Source: Planctomycetota bacterium
GTDB taxonomy: Bacteria > Planctomycetota > JAJSAM01 > JAJVHW01
Direction: 5' to 3'
Assembly (NCBI GenBank): GCA_024280885.1
Contig: JAJRPF010000064.1
Span: forward strand, 39,735 to 103,734
DNA: 64,000 nt
Shown here: one piece after another, positions 17,233-26,073 of the stretch
Layout: each line of letters opens with the position of its first letter
Position numbering within the stretch: position 1 is the stretch's first letter
The notes under the pieces: generated by a model
What the model was told of the DNA's origin: nothing
What the model saw: the letters and a program-made list of their open reading frames with translations, nothing else
The model's database searches: none
Position numbers and translations under genes: made by a program

Positions 17233-19362
17233 ATGGTGAGTTGGCAGAGGGCATCCGGGGGGATCGCGCTGGCAGTCGCCGCCGCTACGGCGAGCGCGGG
17301 CGAAGTTGGATTCGAGGAGCCGGTCGATCTGGCCCCGGGCTCTGGCGCACGCGGACTCGTCATGGCCGATGTCGATGGCGATGGCTCGGCAGACGTGGTC
17401 GTCCTCCACACGGACTCAGTGAGCGTTCGTCTCGGCGACGGAGCAGGGTCATTTGCCGCTGCAAGGACGATCCCGATCGCGACGAACGGCAGAGTGATCG
17501 TGGCGCGCGACCTGGACGGCGACACGTTCCCCGAACTCCTGGTCGGCCACCTGGGATCGACGTTCGGCGAGCACACACTCACCGTGCTGTGGAACGACGG
17601 CTACGGCGAGTTCGCGTCGGCCGGGTTCTCCTTCGGGAAGTCCCTCGCCGGCGGTCTGGCGGTGCTCGACGTGGACGATGACGGCGACCTCGACATCGCG
17701 TTCGGCAACGGCTCCGGCCTCTCCGCCGCATTGAACGACGGGCACGGCGACTTCCGGCAACTCCGCCTGCTTGCGGAGCCGGACCTTCCTTACAATTGGT
17801 TCCGAGGCCCCGAAGCGGCGGATCTCGACGGCGACGGCGATCTCGATCTGGCCTACTGGTCGCGCGAGGTCCGCGTGCTGTGGAACGAGGGCGACGGGGT
17901 GTTCGTGCCGGCGTCGGAACTCGCCCTCGACGGGACTTTCGGTCCATATGTCGCCGACGTCACGGGCGACGGGCTTGCGGACCTCCTGGCGATCCACCCA
18001 GAGATCTCGGGGGCATTCGGGTTCAATCACTTCGCGTTCCCGGCGCGACTCTACGTGCATCGCAACGACGGTAGGGGCGGGTTCGAGAGCCTCGTTCCCG
18101 TCGAGCTGCCCTCGACCGCCGCGACAGAACGGATCCGCTTCGCCGACCTGGACTCGGACGGCGACCTCGACGTGATCCTCGCGGGCGAGTCCGATTGGTT
18201 CGACGTGCTCGTGAACGACGGAGCAGGGGTATTCTCGGAGCAAGGGAGAGTCCCGGCTCCCAGGACGGGCAAGGTCCTGTGGTTCGTCGAAGCGAGCCAC
18301 GTGGACAGCGACGATCGCGTGGATCTCGTCGCCGCGGAGTTTGTCTCGGGCCAACTCGCGTGGCTGCGGAACGATCCGCCCCCGACAGTATCGTCGTTCG
18401 ACCCGGCCGTGCTCTCCTTCGGCGAGGCGCGCACACTGACGGTCACGGGCACCGGCTTTCGAGAAGGCGCCACGATCGACCTCGGCGATGCCGTGCGTGT
18501 GCACTCGGTCCGCTTCGAGTCGGCGACGCGGCTCGTCGCCGACGTCAGCGTCTTTCGACAGGTCTTCGACGATGTGCCGTTCGGCCGGCTGCCAGCGTAT
18601 GTTGTCAGTCCGAGCGGAAAGTGCGGCGCCGGCACGTTCGAACTGATCGCTGGCCTGTCGCCATCGATCGCCTCGGTTGCTCGCGACACCTTCTTCCCCG
18701 GAGACCTGGCTCGGGTGACGATCCGTGGCACGGGGTTCGAGTCGGCCGTACGCGCGCGCCTCGAGTCCATCGGAGATCTACCCAGCGTCGTACGCGTCGA
18801 CGAGACCGAACTCCGCGCCGCGTTCGTCGTGGACGGCGACACCGCGCCCGGCGCGTACGCGCTGACGCTCATCAACGCAGGGGGCGGACAGGCGACGCTG
18901 CCTGACGCGTTCCATGTCCTCCCGGCGCCTGACCTCAGCGTGAGGTTCCGGAAGGCGAGGATCCACGACCGCGACGACGCCGGACGTGACTCGATCACGC
19001 TCGTCGCACATCTCCTGTTCAACGAACACGCCTCGCGCGACGCAACGCTGGCCGGGCACCAAGACGTCTCGGTAGTCGTCGGGTGGACCGACGGTCCCTT
19101 CACTTTGGCGGTGCCGGGCGACGATCCCGCCTGGAAGACCCGCGGCAAGAAGCGCATCTGGAAGACCCCGCGGGGCGCCGAGCCTCGCCTCAGGCTGGTC
19201 GTCGACGCGAGGCGTCACCGCCTCAGCTTTACCGCCAGACGTCTCGACCTTCCCCCGCTCCCCGGCAGCGTCGTTCGCGCCGACTTCACGGTCGGACCCC
19301 ATACGGCGCACGATCTTCGCGAGTGGCGTACGTCGAAGACGAGTCGGTTCCGGATCAGGTGA
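17233..19362 (+). CDS. Secreted FG-GAP/VCBS propeller protein with IPT/TIG-like domains
   Basis: 709 residues. A signal peptide (SGGIALAVAAATASA) is followed by FG-GAP/VCBS repeats carrying the calcium-binding D-x-D-x-D-G signature: VMADVDGDGSADVVVLHTDS, VARDLDGDTFPELLVGHLGS, VLDVDDDGDLDIAFGNGSG, AADLDGDGDLDLAYWS, FADLDSDGDLDVILAGESDW. These form a seven-bladed propeller over about residues 20-385. Two Ig-like IPT/TIG domains follow (VLSFGEARTLTVTGTGFREG; FPGDLARVTIRGTGFESAV), then a basic C-terminal domain. An extracellular adhesion or scaffold role is usual for such proteins. The C-terminal part is not recognised. Confidence 0.88.
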   Translation: MVSWQRASGGIALAVAAATASAGEVGFEEPVDLAPGSGARGLVMADVDGDGSADVVVLHTDSVSVRLGDGAGSFAAARTIPIATNGRVIVARDLDGDTFPELLVGHLGSTFGEHTLTVLWNDGYGEFASAGFSFGKSLAGGLAVLDVDDDGDLDIAFGNGSGLSAALNDGHGDFRQLRLLAEPDLPYNWFRGPEAADLDGDGDLDLAYWSREVRVLWNEGDGVFVPASELALDGTFGPYVADVTGDGLADLLAIHPEISGAFGFNHFAFPARLYVHRNDGRGGFESLVPVELPSTAATERIRFADLDSDGDLDVILAGESDWFDVLVNDGAGVFSEQGRVPAPRTGKVLWFVEASHVDSDDRVDLVAAEFVSGQLAWLRNDPPPTVSSFDPAVLSFGEARTLTVTGTGFREGATIDLGDAVRVHSVRFESATRLVADVSVFRQVFDDVPFGRLPAYVVSPSGKCGAGTFELIAGLSPSIASVARDTFFPGDLARVTIRGTGFESAVRARLESIGDLPSVVRVDETELRAAFVVDGDTAPGAYALTLINAGGGQATLPDAFHVLPAPDLSVRFRKARIHDRDDAGRDSITLVAHLLFNEHASRDATLAGHQDVSVVVGWTDGPFTLAVPGDDPAWKTRGKKRIWKTPRGAEPRLRLVVDARRHRLSFTARRLDLPPLPGSVVRADFTVGPHTAHDLREWRTSKTSRFRIR

Positions 19363-19663
19363 AGCCGGGACACTGACGATCGCAGCCGGGTCGTTCTTGG
19401 GGGGGCCGAGTTCTGTGGAGTTCCACATAGTTCGGACGCTAAACAGTATCCCGATCGCGTGGTGGAAGGCGTGCCCGTCGCTCCTGGCGGCCGAGACGCT
19501 GGCAGGCCTTCCCGTCGCTGGCGGGCTCGACCTCTCCAGCACGACGGACCTGACGCCGTTCGTCTTGGTCTTCCGGTTGCCGCCGACGACGCAGGAGACC
19601 CCGAGCGTCGAGGTCGCCGAGTTGGACGCCAGCGGGGCGTGGCGCGGTACTAGCCCGGACAAA

Positions 19664-20233
19664 TCACGACTCTTGGGACGTGGACCGGACTCGTTGCGAT
19701 TCGTTGCCGCCAACGCTCTGCAGAGCAGCCGGAGTGCGTTGGGAGCAAGCGCATCGGCGAGTCGCCGTCCGTCGCTGCGTTCCGGAGACGACCCGACACA
19801 AGAGACCGCGGCGCGACTCGGCTGCAATCTGCTGGATCTGGTCTTGATCCCGATTCCTGGTCCGTCCCGAATGAGAGTCTGGAGTCGAATTCCGAGCCGG
19901 GACTTGGAGGACCTGGACCATGTCGAGAAGCCGCCTTCGAAACCAGTCCGTTGAGAGCGCGTTGGATCCAAACCAGAAGTAGACGCGACCTCTGTGCGCC
20001 TCCCGGGAAGGGCGGTCCCACAGTGTCGAGCTGTTCCACAACTCAAAGTCGATGTGCCTGTCAAGTGCTGCGGCCTTCTTGGTCCACTTCGCTACGCGAG
20101 CGTCCCACTTCTGCTGCTCGCTCTGCGTCCCACGTGTTCTGGCGTCGGATAGATCACGCGGCAGGCAGACGATGTATCTGGCGACATCGGGATGACCCTT
20201 CAGAGTGCGGTCCACTGAGTCGTCTAGGCGCAC
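19664..20233 (-). pseudogene. Remnant of a large defence-type (STAND-like) NTPase N-terminal region
   Basis: Read from GTG 20233 the frame begins RLDDSVDRTLKGHPDVARYI, then CLPRDLSDARTRGTQSEQQK, WDARVAKWTKKAA, IDFELWNSSTLWDRPSREAH and YFWFGSNALSTDWF. From memory this pattern (a DDSV helix, C-x-P-x-D-L-x-D-x-R, K-W-x-x-x-V-x-K-W, E-H-x-G-R-x-x-F-W-F) belongs to the region ahead of the NTPase in large predicted defence NTPases. An in-frame TAG lies directly upstream of GTG 20233, and the sequence after about residue 115 turns low-complexity with no NTPase. Both ends therefore seem lost. The assignment is from memory and needs a profile search. Confidence 0.4.
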
Positions 20234-20252
20234 TCGCTAGCGCCGTCAGACG

Positions 20253-20627
20253 TTACTTCAGTGGAGCGCTCGCATACGTGAACGTCCCCGGCGGAAGGCC
20301 GAGCACGCGCCGTGCACCGATCTCGAATCGATCCACTATGCCGACCTCTCGCGCTTCGCAATTGAGGAATGTCGTCTCCGAGCTCCCATGCAATGCGAAG
20401 CCGTCCTCACGTGCGGTAACTACCCGCCAGAGACCGTCGCCTGAATCGGCGAACTTGGGACACGTGGACGCGGACTGGGAGACCACCATGAGCGACTTCG
20501 TCTGTCGCGTGGCGACCCGGTCGAACATGAGCGCGAAGGCGCCGATCCCGGTGATGGTGAGGGTCGCGACGATCACCGTTCGGATCCGCGAACGACGACT
20601 TCGAGTTGAGGGCGGACTTCGTTTCAC
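20253..20627 (-). CDS. Small anchored or secreted protein, unknown
   Basis: GTG at 20627 gives about 124 residues. A basic N-terminus is followed by one hydrophobic helix (VIVATLTITGIGAFALMF) and a soluble domain with two Cys (STCPKFADSGDGLW, TTFLNCEAREVG), ending GLPPGTFTYASAPLK. The longer upstream frame runs through hairpin H3 and is probably not coding. It lies 20 bp from the NTPase remnant on the same strand, but no link is evident. No family is recognised and no good ribosome-binding site is seen. Confidence 0.5.
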   Translation of the reverse strand: MKRSPPSTRSRRSRIRTVIVATLTITGIGAFALMFDRVATRQTKSLMVVSQSASTCPKFADSGDGLWRVVTAREDGFALHGSSETTFLNCEAREVGIVDRFEIGARRVLGLPPGTFTYASAPLK

Positions 20628-21092
20628 TGGGGGGACTCCACAGCCGCTGGCGCTGTGGAGTCTATCACGCGGAGACGATTGTCGGACGCAGCGAGGCTCT
20701 CCAGCAGCGGTTCCGCAGGTCGCGCGGTCGTACGCGATGTCCCGTGCCTCTCGGTCGTTGCGGAGGCGCGACCGCCTGAACGTTCTGTCGCGCACGCAGG
20801 CGCTGCGAGACGTGCCAGCTCGGCGCGTCGTAACGCGCTGCGAGATACTGAACCCGGATGAACTCTTCGGCCCAGCGATGCGTCCGGAGGATTCATCCGG
20901 GTTCAGTATCTCGCGAGCCTGCATGTAGTGCGGCGGTGGCAAGCTTCATCGGCGACTCGCCGGAATCCCATCAGCACCGCCCTGGCTTCCACTTCGAGAC
21001 GGCACTGCTCATCCGAGGCACGCGGCGCCGAACCCTCCCCCCGGTGACTTGGTTCCACGGAAGATCGCTCGCCATGCCGGATCGGAGATCCT
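20628..21092. other. Intergenic region with hairpin H3
   Basis: The spacer between divergent genes contains the 75-bp hairpin H3 (20840-20914). Nothing else is recognised except a possible ribosome-binding site for the gene at 21093. Confidence 0.5.
20840..20914. repeat. Hairpin repeat family 2, copy H3
   Basis: Left arm GCGAGATACTGAACCCGGAT; right arm ATCCGGGTTCAGTATCTCGC. The outer 20 bp pair perfectly, so the outer arms have co-varied away from the AAATGCTG of H4 (GAGATACTG with CAGTATCTC). The loop is GCCCAGCGATGCGT. The compensatory change suggests the stem itself is under selection. Confidence 0.8.
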
Positions 21093-21440
21093 GTGGACCC
21101 GAAGAAACCAGAGACCGAGCATTCGATCGTCCCGGCCGTCGCTTGGACGTCCATTGCGTGCGTGCTCATCGCACTGGGCGGCGTTGGTCTGGTGGGCGTC
21201 GTCAGGACGATCACGGCGCTCGGGGGCGGCGGCATGGCCGCCGTCGCCGGAGCGACGGCGATTCACCTGGTCGGACTCCCGACCGCGCTGATCGGCAGTT
21301 CTCTTGTGTGGGTAGCCGCACGTGCGCGATCTACTCCGCTCATCATCCGCGCCATCGCTGTCTTGATTGGCGCGCTGGACTTGCTCGCCGTCGGCTGGGC
21401 GCTGAGCTACGTCGGCTGGGGGCTGGGCTATCTCGGGTGA
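21093..21440 (+). CDS. Small membrane protein, unknown
   Basis: 115 residues from GTG 21093, with GGAG six bases upstream. After a short polar start (MDPKKPETEHSIVPA) there are three or four hydrophobic segments: TSIACVLIALGGVGLVGVV, a Gly/Ala-rich segment around residues 45-75, and AIAVLIGALDLLAVGWAL, ending in aromatic-rich SYVGWGLGYLG. It has no catalytic motif and no obvious partner. Confidence 0.6.
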   Translation: MDPKKPETEHSIVPAVAWTSIACVLIALGGVGLVGVVRTITALGGGGMAAVAGATAIHLVGLPTALIGSSLVWVAARARSTPLIIRAIAVLIGALDLLAVGWALSYVGWGLGYLG

Positions 21441-21756
21441 GACCCACCTGCTCTTGCGCATGGCAGCGTGGAGCATGCAGCCATGCGGAGAGTTGGCTGG
21501 TTGTGAGTCGGGGACGCTCCAAACTAACCGACGAACGTGTTCGCCCCCCGCGTCGGTCGCGACGCATGTACGGACACGGATCACGTCCCCGCCCGTCTCG
21601 GGTCGGGAGGCGTAGGCCGTTCGGTTCTGTGGGGCGGCCCGCCTGATCCGGGAACTCGGCTAACGTCGAGGGTCGGGCGCGTCCACGAGGGTGCGGCACC
21701 TCTGCGCAATCCGTCGAACCTGCGGGCGTCACCGTTTCCGAGCTCGTGGCGCTGCG
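21441..21756. other. Intergenic region with terminator-like hairpin
   Basis: It contains CCCCGCCCGTCTCGGGTCGG plus GAGGCG (about 21588-21618), a copy of hairpin family 4. A preceding block (GGTCGCGACG...GGATCACG) also occurs near 8955-9000. No gene is seen. Confidence 0.45.
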
Positions 21757-22380
21757 ATGACGGTGACGTGCACCCTGAAGACCGTGAACCGGAGAGCCCG
21801 ACTGTTACTCGTGCCGCTGCTGCTCGTCGCGTGTGCGCACGAGAGAGTGGCAGTGCCGCCCGCCGCTACTCTTCCGGCGCCGCTGGAACGCGCAACCGCG
21901 AAACTCCCCGCTCCGATCCGCGAACCTCGCGTCGCGACTCGGGGCGAGATCGTGAGCGTGACGCCGGGCTGGTTCGGGCCGAGGTACTTCATCGAGTTTC
22001 GCGACGGCGTTGCTCCGTTGCCGGGCGCGCTCCTCTCCGTGCGGCGCGCCGGTGAGTCCGTTGGGACGCTGGTGGTCGCTGAATCGAGTCGTGCGTTCAC
22101 GGTCGTCGTCGTCACAGAGTTGCCTGACGGCACGACTGACCATCACGATGTCACGGTCAGTTCAGGACCGCGTCCGAAGTCGCGCTCCACTTGGCGGTTC
22201 GTGGACGCTCTCGGGATTGAACGCCAGGGCTCGGTCGTCACGGTAGTGGGGAGTCCCGTACGAGTGGTCCGCCCGACGTGGGATGGTGACGAACCACTGC
22301 GCGAGCACGACGTCGTAGTGGTCATGGGGCGATCTAAGGACGCTCTGCGCGAGGCGCGTCGCCCGCGCTGGCTTGAGTGA
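21757..22380 (+). CDS. Putative lipoprotein, unknown
   Basis: 207 residues from ATG 21757. The N-terminus has Arg residues and a hydrophobic core ending in lipobox L-V-A-C (LLLVPLLLVACAHERVAVPP), so lipid attachment at Cys26 is likely. The rest is beta-rich and repeats one theme: a basic barrel-like unit REIVSVTPGW-type near residue 65, VVAESSRAFTVVVVTELPDG, and VVTVVGSPVRVVRPTWDGDE. It has no recognised family and may be a small outer-face binding protein. A family-4 hairpin follows directly after the stop. Confidence 0.6.
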   Translation: MTVTCTLKTVNRRARLLLVPLLLVACAHERVAVPPAATLPAPLERATAKLPAPIREPRVATRGEIVSVTPGWFGPRYFIEFRDGVAPLPGALLSVRRAGESVGTLVVAESSRAFTVVVVTELPDGTTDHHDVTVSSGPRPKSRSTWRFVDALGIERQGSVVTVVGSPVRVVRPTWDGDEPLREHDVVVVMGRSKDALREARRPRWLE

Positions 22381-22382
22381 TA

Positions 22383-22412
22383 CCCCGCCCGTCTCGCGTC
22401 GGGAGGCGCGGG
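22383..22412 (+). terminator. Hairpin family 4, terminator-like
   Basis: CCCGCCCGTCTCGCGTCGGG with following AGGCGCGGG folds into a GC-rich stem directly after a stop codon. There is no U-tract, so an intrinsic terminator of the classical kind is not proven. Like copies lie at 8128, 21588, 25254, 29977 and 53393. Confidence 0.45.
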
Positions 22413-22440
22413 CCGTTCGACTTCGACGGTCTCGTCTCGC

Positions 22441-25212
22441 ATGAAATCGCACCGAGACTCGTCCAATGGTCCCGTGGTCTCCATCCCTCGTCCCTTCGCT
22501 AGACACTGGGCGCCGTTCGCGATCATGATTTGCGGACTCGCCGCGTGCCAGGGCGATCGGGCTCCTCTGCCTGACATTTCCGCCGAGCGGGGAGCTGAGC
22601 GTCGCCGCGTGCGCGTCGTGGAGTCGGGCGACGAGCCGGTGACTGATCCGGGCACGGAGCCGGACGCGCAGGCCGCGAAAGTCGACGCGCTCGTCCAGGC
22701 CCTGCTGCACGCGGGATGGGAGCGAGACGAGGCCGCAGTCGAGAGCATCAAGCGGGCGATCCGCGCGATCGGTGCCCCGGCCGCCGAGAGGATCGCGGCG
22801 CAGCTCCTCGTGAGCGAGCACCGCCACCGCGGCGCGGTGCGGGCATTGGTGGCTCTGGGGAAGCTCTCTGTCGCGCCTCTCACGCGGACGCTGCAGAACG
22901 CTGATCACGATGAGGTCGTGATTACGGCCAGCGAGGCGCTCTCCGGCCTTGCTCCAGAGTGGGTGTACGGACCGGAGGGGCCCGAGATCTGTCGTGCGCT
23001 AGTCGACTGTGTCCGGCGATTCGACAGCGATGGACCGCGCGCGGCACTCGCAGTCCTCGCCGAGTCGCGACCCGCCGGGCGTGCCGTGGCGGCAGATCTC
23101 GGTCGCATGTTGTTCGACGAGCCGGAACGGTCCGATGGCTGGCCGTACGTGTCCGACGCCGCGATCATCGACGTGCTGCGGGCGCTGGGGCCCGACGCTG
23201 CACCAGCGGCAGCAGTCGTGCTGGCGGACACATCGTGCCTCAGCTCGGACGACTTGAAGTCGTTCCTTGGTGTGATGCGCCGAGTCGGTTCGGCCGCGCC
23301 GGAGGCGCTTCCGCTCCTGTTGGACCTGCTTCGATCCGACGACGCCGATGTTCGCTGGGGGACTTGTCTGGCCCTCCAGTCCTGGGGTCCCGCGGCGACG
23401 ATCGCTGCGCCGGATCTCGTGCGTCTACTGGTCGATGAGGATGTTGACGCGAGCGCCGCGGAGGCGCTGCGCAGCATCCGGGCGAATGCTCCCCCCGAGG
23501 AGTGGCTTGACGCGCTCGCGGTGCTGGGCGGCGACGCGCCGCCGGGGGCGGGGTTCGACGCGACGGCCGTGATCGCCCGCGACGCTGCTGTCGCCGACCT
23601 CTTCGCCGACTCGGCGGCCGCCCTTTCGGCACCGGCCCAGCTCGCCCTTCGGATGATGCTCAGCGAGCAGGGGAACGACCGACAAGAGGAGATCACGAGG
23701 ATCTTGGTGCGTAGCTCGTCGCCCCTGGCGCGTGCGTTCGCGTTCGGCCCGTGGGGTTTCGACGAGGGACTGGTGCGCCCGCTACCGCCGGAGGCGATCG
23801 CTCTGCTCGAGGATCCGGAGATCGAGGTGCGAGCAGCGATCGCCGCGGTCCTCGCTAGGCGAGGGCCCTCGCACGATCGGATCGTGCTAGCAATCGCGGC
23901 GGATGCGATCGAGATCGACGACGATCATTCGCCGTACTCGGGCATCGAAGCGCTCCTCCAGATTGCTTCGCGCATGCCGGCTGCCCGCGAACTCGTCGTG
24001 CGCGCGCTGGGGCATCCGGCCGAGGACGTGCGCTCGGAGGCGAAGAGGGCGCTCACCGCGATCGATCGAGCGCTGCACGGGTTGCCGGAAGAGCCGCTCC
24101 CGGCGCAGTGGCTCACGCTGGCGGAGCGCAAGGTCGCTCGCTCGCAGGAGCTCACGAGCCTGCTGTCAAGAGGGCCAGCGGGTGGGCGGGCCATTGTCCG
24201 GATGGCAGGGAGCACCGATCGCGGTAGTGCGGCGGACGGCGACCTGTTGGAGTGGTGCCGCACGGCAGATCTCGACGCTGCGATCCTCGCCGCCGCGCGC
24301 GAGCATCACGGACGCGGCGCGCTTCGCAGTCGCCGAGGTGCCGCCGCATTGGCGCCGCTCTTGTCCGACGGCGACGCAGCCTCCCTCCTCGTCGCACTCG
24401 CGAGCGATCCTGACGACGACGTGCGCGTTCGTGCGATCGAGGGACTGATCGGCGTAGAGAGACGCGCACCGGGGAGCGCTCCGGTGTCGCTGGTCGCGAA
24501 CGCTCTCGCTTCGTGGAACGCCAATGGAGACGAGCGAGAGCGCATCGCGTTTCTCGAGCTGGCCTCGACGTTGGGGAGTCGCGGGACCGATCTTGTCCCG
24601 CGATTGCAGCCCCTTCGCACGGTCGATACCCACCCGCTTGAGCGCATCGGAGCCGCGTTGGCGATCTGGCGGATCACGGGTGATCCCGAACCGTCTGCCG
24701 ACGATGTTCGCGCAGTACTGCGTCTGCTGCTGGAGCGGCCTGAGGACTGGGAGGGCGCGTACCGCGAGTCGCGGCGGCACGGTGGACTCGCGCACATCTC
24801 GGAGAGCGGAGACGGCGGCTGGCTGCGCGCCGACGACGTGGCGTCGTTGCTGTCGGCGTGCAGTTACGAACTGCGCGACGTCATGCTCGTCGTTCGGGTT
24901 CTCCGGCGACCCGCGTGGCGATTTCGGGCATGGCAGATTGCAGCAACGCTTGCGCGCTACGGCCCCGCTGCATCCCCGGCGCTTCCCATCCTGCGCGAGT
25001 ACTTCCTACCGCCGTCATCCACCTACCACTGGAGCCAGCCGTACAGCGAGGAGGAGGGAAGTCTCGACGTGCCACGCGTAGACCTCGCCGCGCACGTCTT
25101 GGGCGCAATCGGCGAAGTCGCGTCTCCCGCACTCCCGGATCTCCGTCGCCGGATTGCGGTCTCCGGCGATCCGAACGGCGCGATCCGAGCTGCACTGGAG
25201 CGGATCGAGTGA
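22441..25212 (+). CDS. Large HEAT-repeat lipoprotein
   Basis: 923 residues. The N-terminal region has a hydrophobic stretch ending in lipobox L-A-A-C (FAIMICGLAACQGD, Cys36), so this is probably a lipoprotein. From about residue 75 the chain is helical HEAT/EZ-type repeats (LLRSDDADVRWGTCLALQSW, LLEDPEIEVRAAIAAVLARR, LASDPDDDVRVRAIEGLIGV), with interspersed longer loops. It is a paralogue in type of the gene at 14667 but longer, with less regular repeats. A scaffold or protein-interaction role on the outer face of the membrane is likely; the partner is unknown. The start could be later, since no clear Shine-Dalgarno sequence is seen. Confidence 0.8.
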   Translation: MKSHRDSSNGPVVSIPRPFARHWAPFAIMICGLAACQGDRAPLPDISAERGAERRRVRVVESGDEPVTDPGTEPDAQAAKVDALVQALLHAGWERDEAAVESIKRAIRAIGAPAAERIAAQLLVSEHRHRGAVRALVALGKLSVAPLTRTLQNADHDEVVITASEALSGLAPEWVYGPEGPEICRALVDCVRRFDSDGPRAALAVLAESRPAGRAVAADLGRMLFDEPERSDGWPYVSDAAIIDVLRALGPDAAPAAAVVLADTSCLSSDDLKSFLGVMRRVGSAAPEALPLLLDLLRSDDADVRWGTCLALQSWGPAATIAAPDLVRLLVDEDVDASAAEALRSIRANAPPEEWLDALAVLGGDAPPGAGFDATAVIARDAAVADLFADSAAALSAPAQLALRMMLSEQGNDRQEEITRILVRSSSPLARAFAFGPWGFDEGLVRPLPPEAIALLEDPEIEVRAAIAAVLARRGPSHDRIVLAIAADAIEIDDDHSPYSGIEALLQIASRMPAARELVVRALGHPAEDVRSEAKRALTAIDRALHGLPEEPLPAQWLTLAERKVARSQELTSLLSRGPAGGRAIVRMAGSTDRGSAADGDLLEWCRTADLDAAILAAAREHHGRGALRSRRGAAALAPLLSDGDAASLLVALASDPDDDVRVRAIEGLIGVERRAPGSAPVSLVANALASWNANGDERERIAFLELASTLGSRGTDLVPRLQPLRTVDTHPLERIGAALAIWRITGDPEPSADDVRAVLRLLLERPEDWEGAYRESRRHGGLAHISESGDGGWLRADDVASLLSACSYELRDVMLVVRVLRRPAWRFRAWQIAATLARYGPAASPALPILREYFLPPSSTYHWSQPYSEEEGSLDVPRVDLAAHVLGAIGEVASPALPDLRRRIAVSGDPNGAIRAALERIE

Positions 25213-25253
25213 TCGCAAGCTGCTGAGCTCGACGCAGCGTACCGCTGCAACCG

Positions 25254-25305
25254 CCCCGCCCCGCCCGTCTCGCGTCGGGAGGCGCGCGTCGGCGCGGGGG
25301 GCGGT
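25254..25305. terminator. Hairpin family 4 between convergent genes
   Basis: CCCCGCCCCGCCCGTCTCGC followed by GTCGGGAGGCGCGCGTCGGC and GCGGGG can form a long GC stem. It lies between the ends of the HEAT gene (+) and the Cys-rich gene (-), as expected for a bidirectional terminator. Confidence 0.5.
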
Positions 25306-25308
25306 TCC

Positions 25309-25686
25309 CTAGTTGGTCCGCCCGATGAACTGCACACCATCGTGGTACTCCACCCCGATGCGGCCGCCGAAATCGACGATGACATCCTGCTCAAGCCTCA
25401 TCGCGCGCCGAACATGCGCGCTCACTTCCCGGCCCGCCGCTCCGTGCAGCCCCAGGTGGCATTCGGGTTCGCCGCAGCAGAACGGCGAGCCCGCGGACAT
25501 GAAGTGCAGAACGGCCCAGACCTTGATGGCACTCGGCGGACGACCACGCACTTCGAGCGACTGGACGTGGAACGCAAGCCGCGAGTCCTGAAGGTCGCAC
25601 ATCTCCACGACGGCCTGTTCCACTAGGCGTTTCAGCTCGTGGTCGGACCGCTTCTTCGATCGATCTCGGCTACCCATCCGATGCAC
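25309..25686 (-). CDS. Small Cys-rich hypothetical protein
   Basis: 125 residues, starting MHRMGSRDRSKKRSDHELKR and ending GVEYHDGVQFIGRTN. The middle carries a cluster of possible metal ligands, GSPFCCGEPECHLGLHG (three Cys, two His). The sequence before it (QSLEVRGRPPSAIKVWAVLH) and after it (VSAHVRRAMRLEQDVIVDFG) is alpha/beta-like. It may bind zinc. The family is not recognised. It faces the HEAT lipoprotein gene tail to tail. Confidence 0.6.
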   Translation of the reverse strand: MHRMGSRDRSKKRSDHELKRLVEQAVVEMCDLQDSRLAFHVQSLEVRGRPPSAIKVWAVLHFMSAGSPFCCGEPECHLGLHGAAGREVSAHVRRAMRLEQDVIVDFGGRIGVEYHDGVQFIGRTN

Positions 25687-26073
25687 TCCCGCTCTCCACC
25701 CGATGAGGCCTGCCAGGCGGGCTCACGCTTCAGCCAATTCGCGATGCAGCTGGGATCGTCGCGGGCGAACCGTCTGCTCACTCGGTGATGTCTCCCCACT
25801 CGTGGTTGAGGGACTGTACGACTTCGACGTACGGTGCGCGGATCGATTTGTAGCGTTCAAACCGACGAGTTGAGCCTGGCACCGTGTGTCGGATCAGCGT
25901 CCGGTTGCTGGATGGTTGTCTTCTTCCCGTAGGTGGAGTTGCGGTTCCTCGCGCGCCACGCCCGGTAGACTCGGGGCGTTCAACGTGGAGGCTCTGCGCT
26001 GTGAGGGCTTCATGCCCCAACGCCGCCGGACGCTTGGATTGTCGGGAGCTGTGGGCGCATCCGGGAGGTGAAC
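25687..26073. other. Intergenic region with REP half copy and promoter-bearing repeat (copy G)
   Basis: On the minus strand 25778-25870 encodes RYKSIRAPYVEVVQSLNHEW and GDITE before a stop, possibly the end of a gene cut by the REP-like half palindrome at 25852-25897. Then 25966-26022 repeats the TAGACT-leader block of copy D and ends TTCATGCCCCAACGCC. Confidence 0.45.
25966..26022 (+). promoter_or_regulatory. TAGACT promoter-leader block (repeat copy G)
   Basis: TAGACTCGGGGCGTTCAACG, then TGGAGG.TCTGCGCTGTGAGG and GCTTCATG: almost identical to 12114-12172. The similarity starts near the -10 box, while the DNA before it differs, and both copies precede a secreted-protein gene by about 100 bp. 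Confidence 0.45.
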
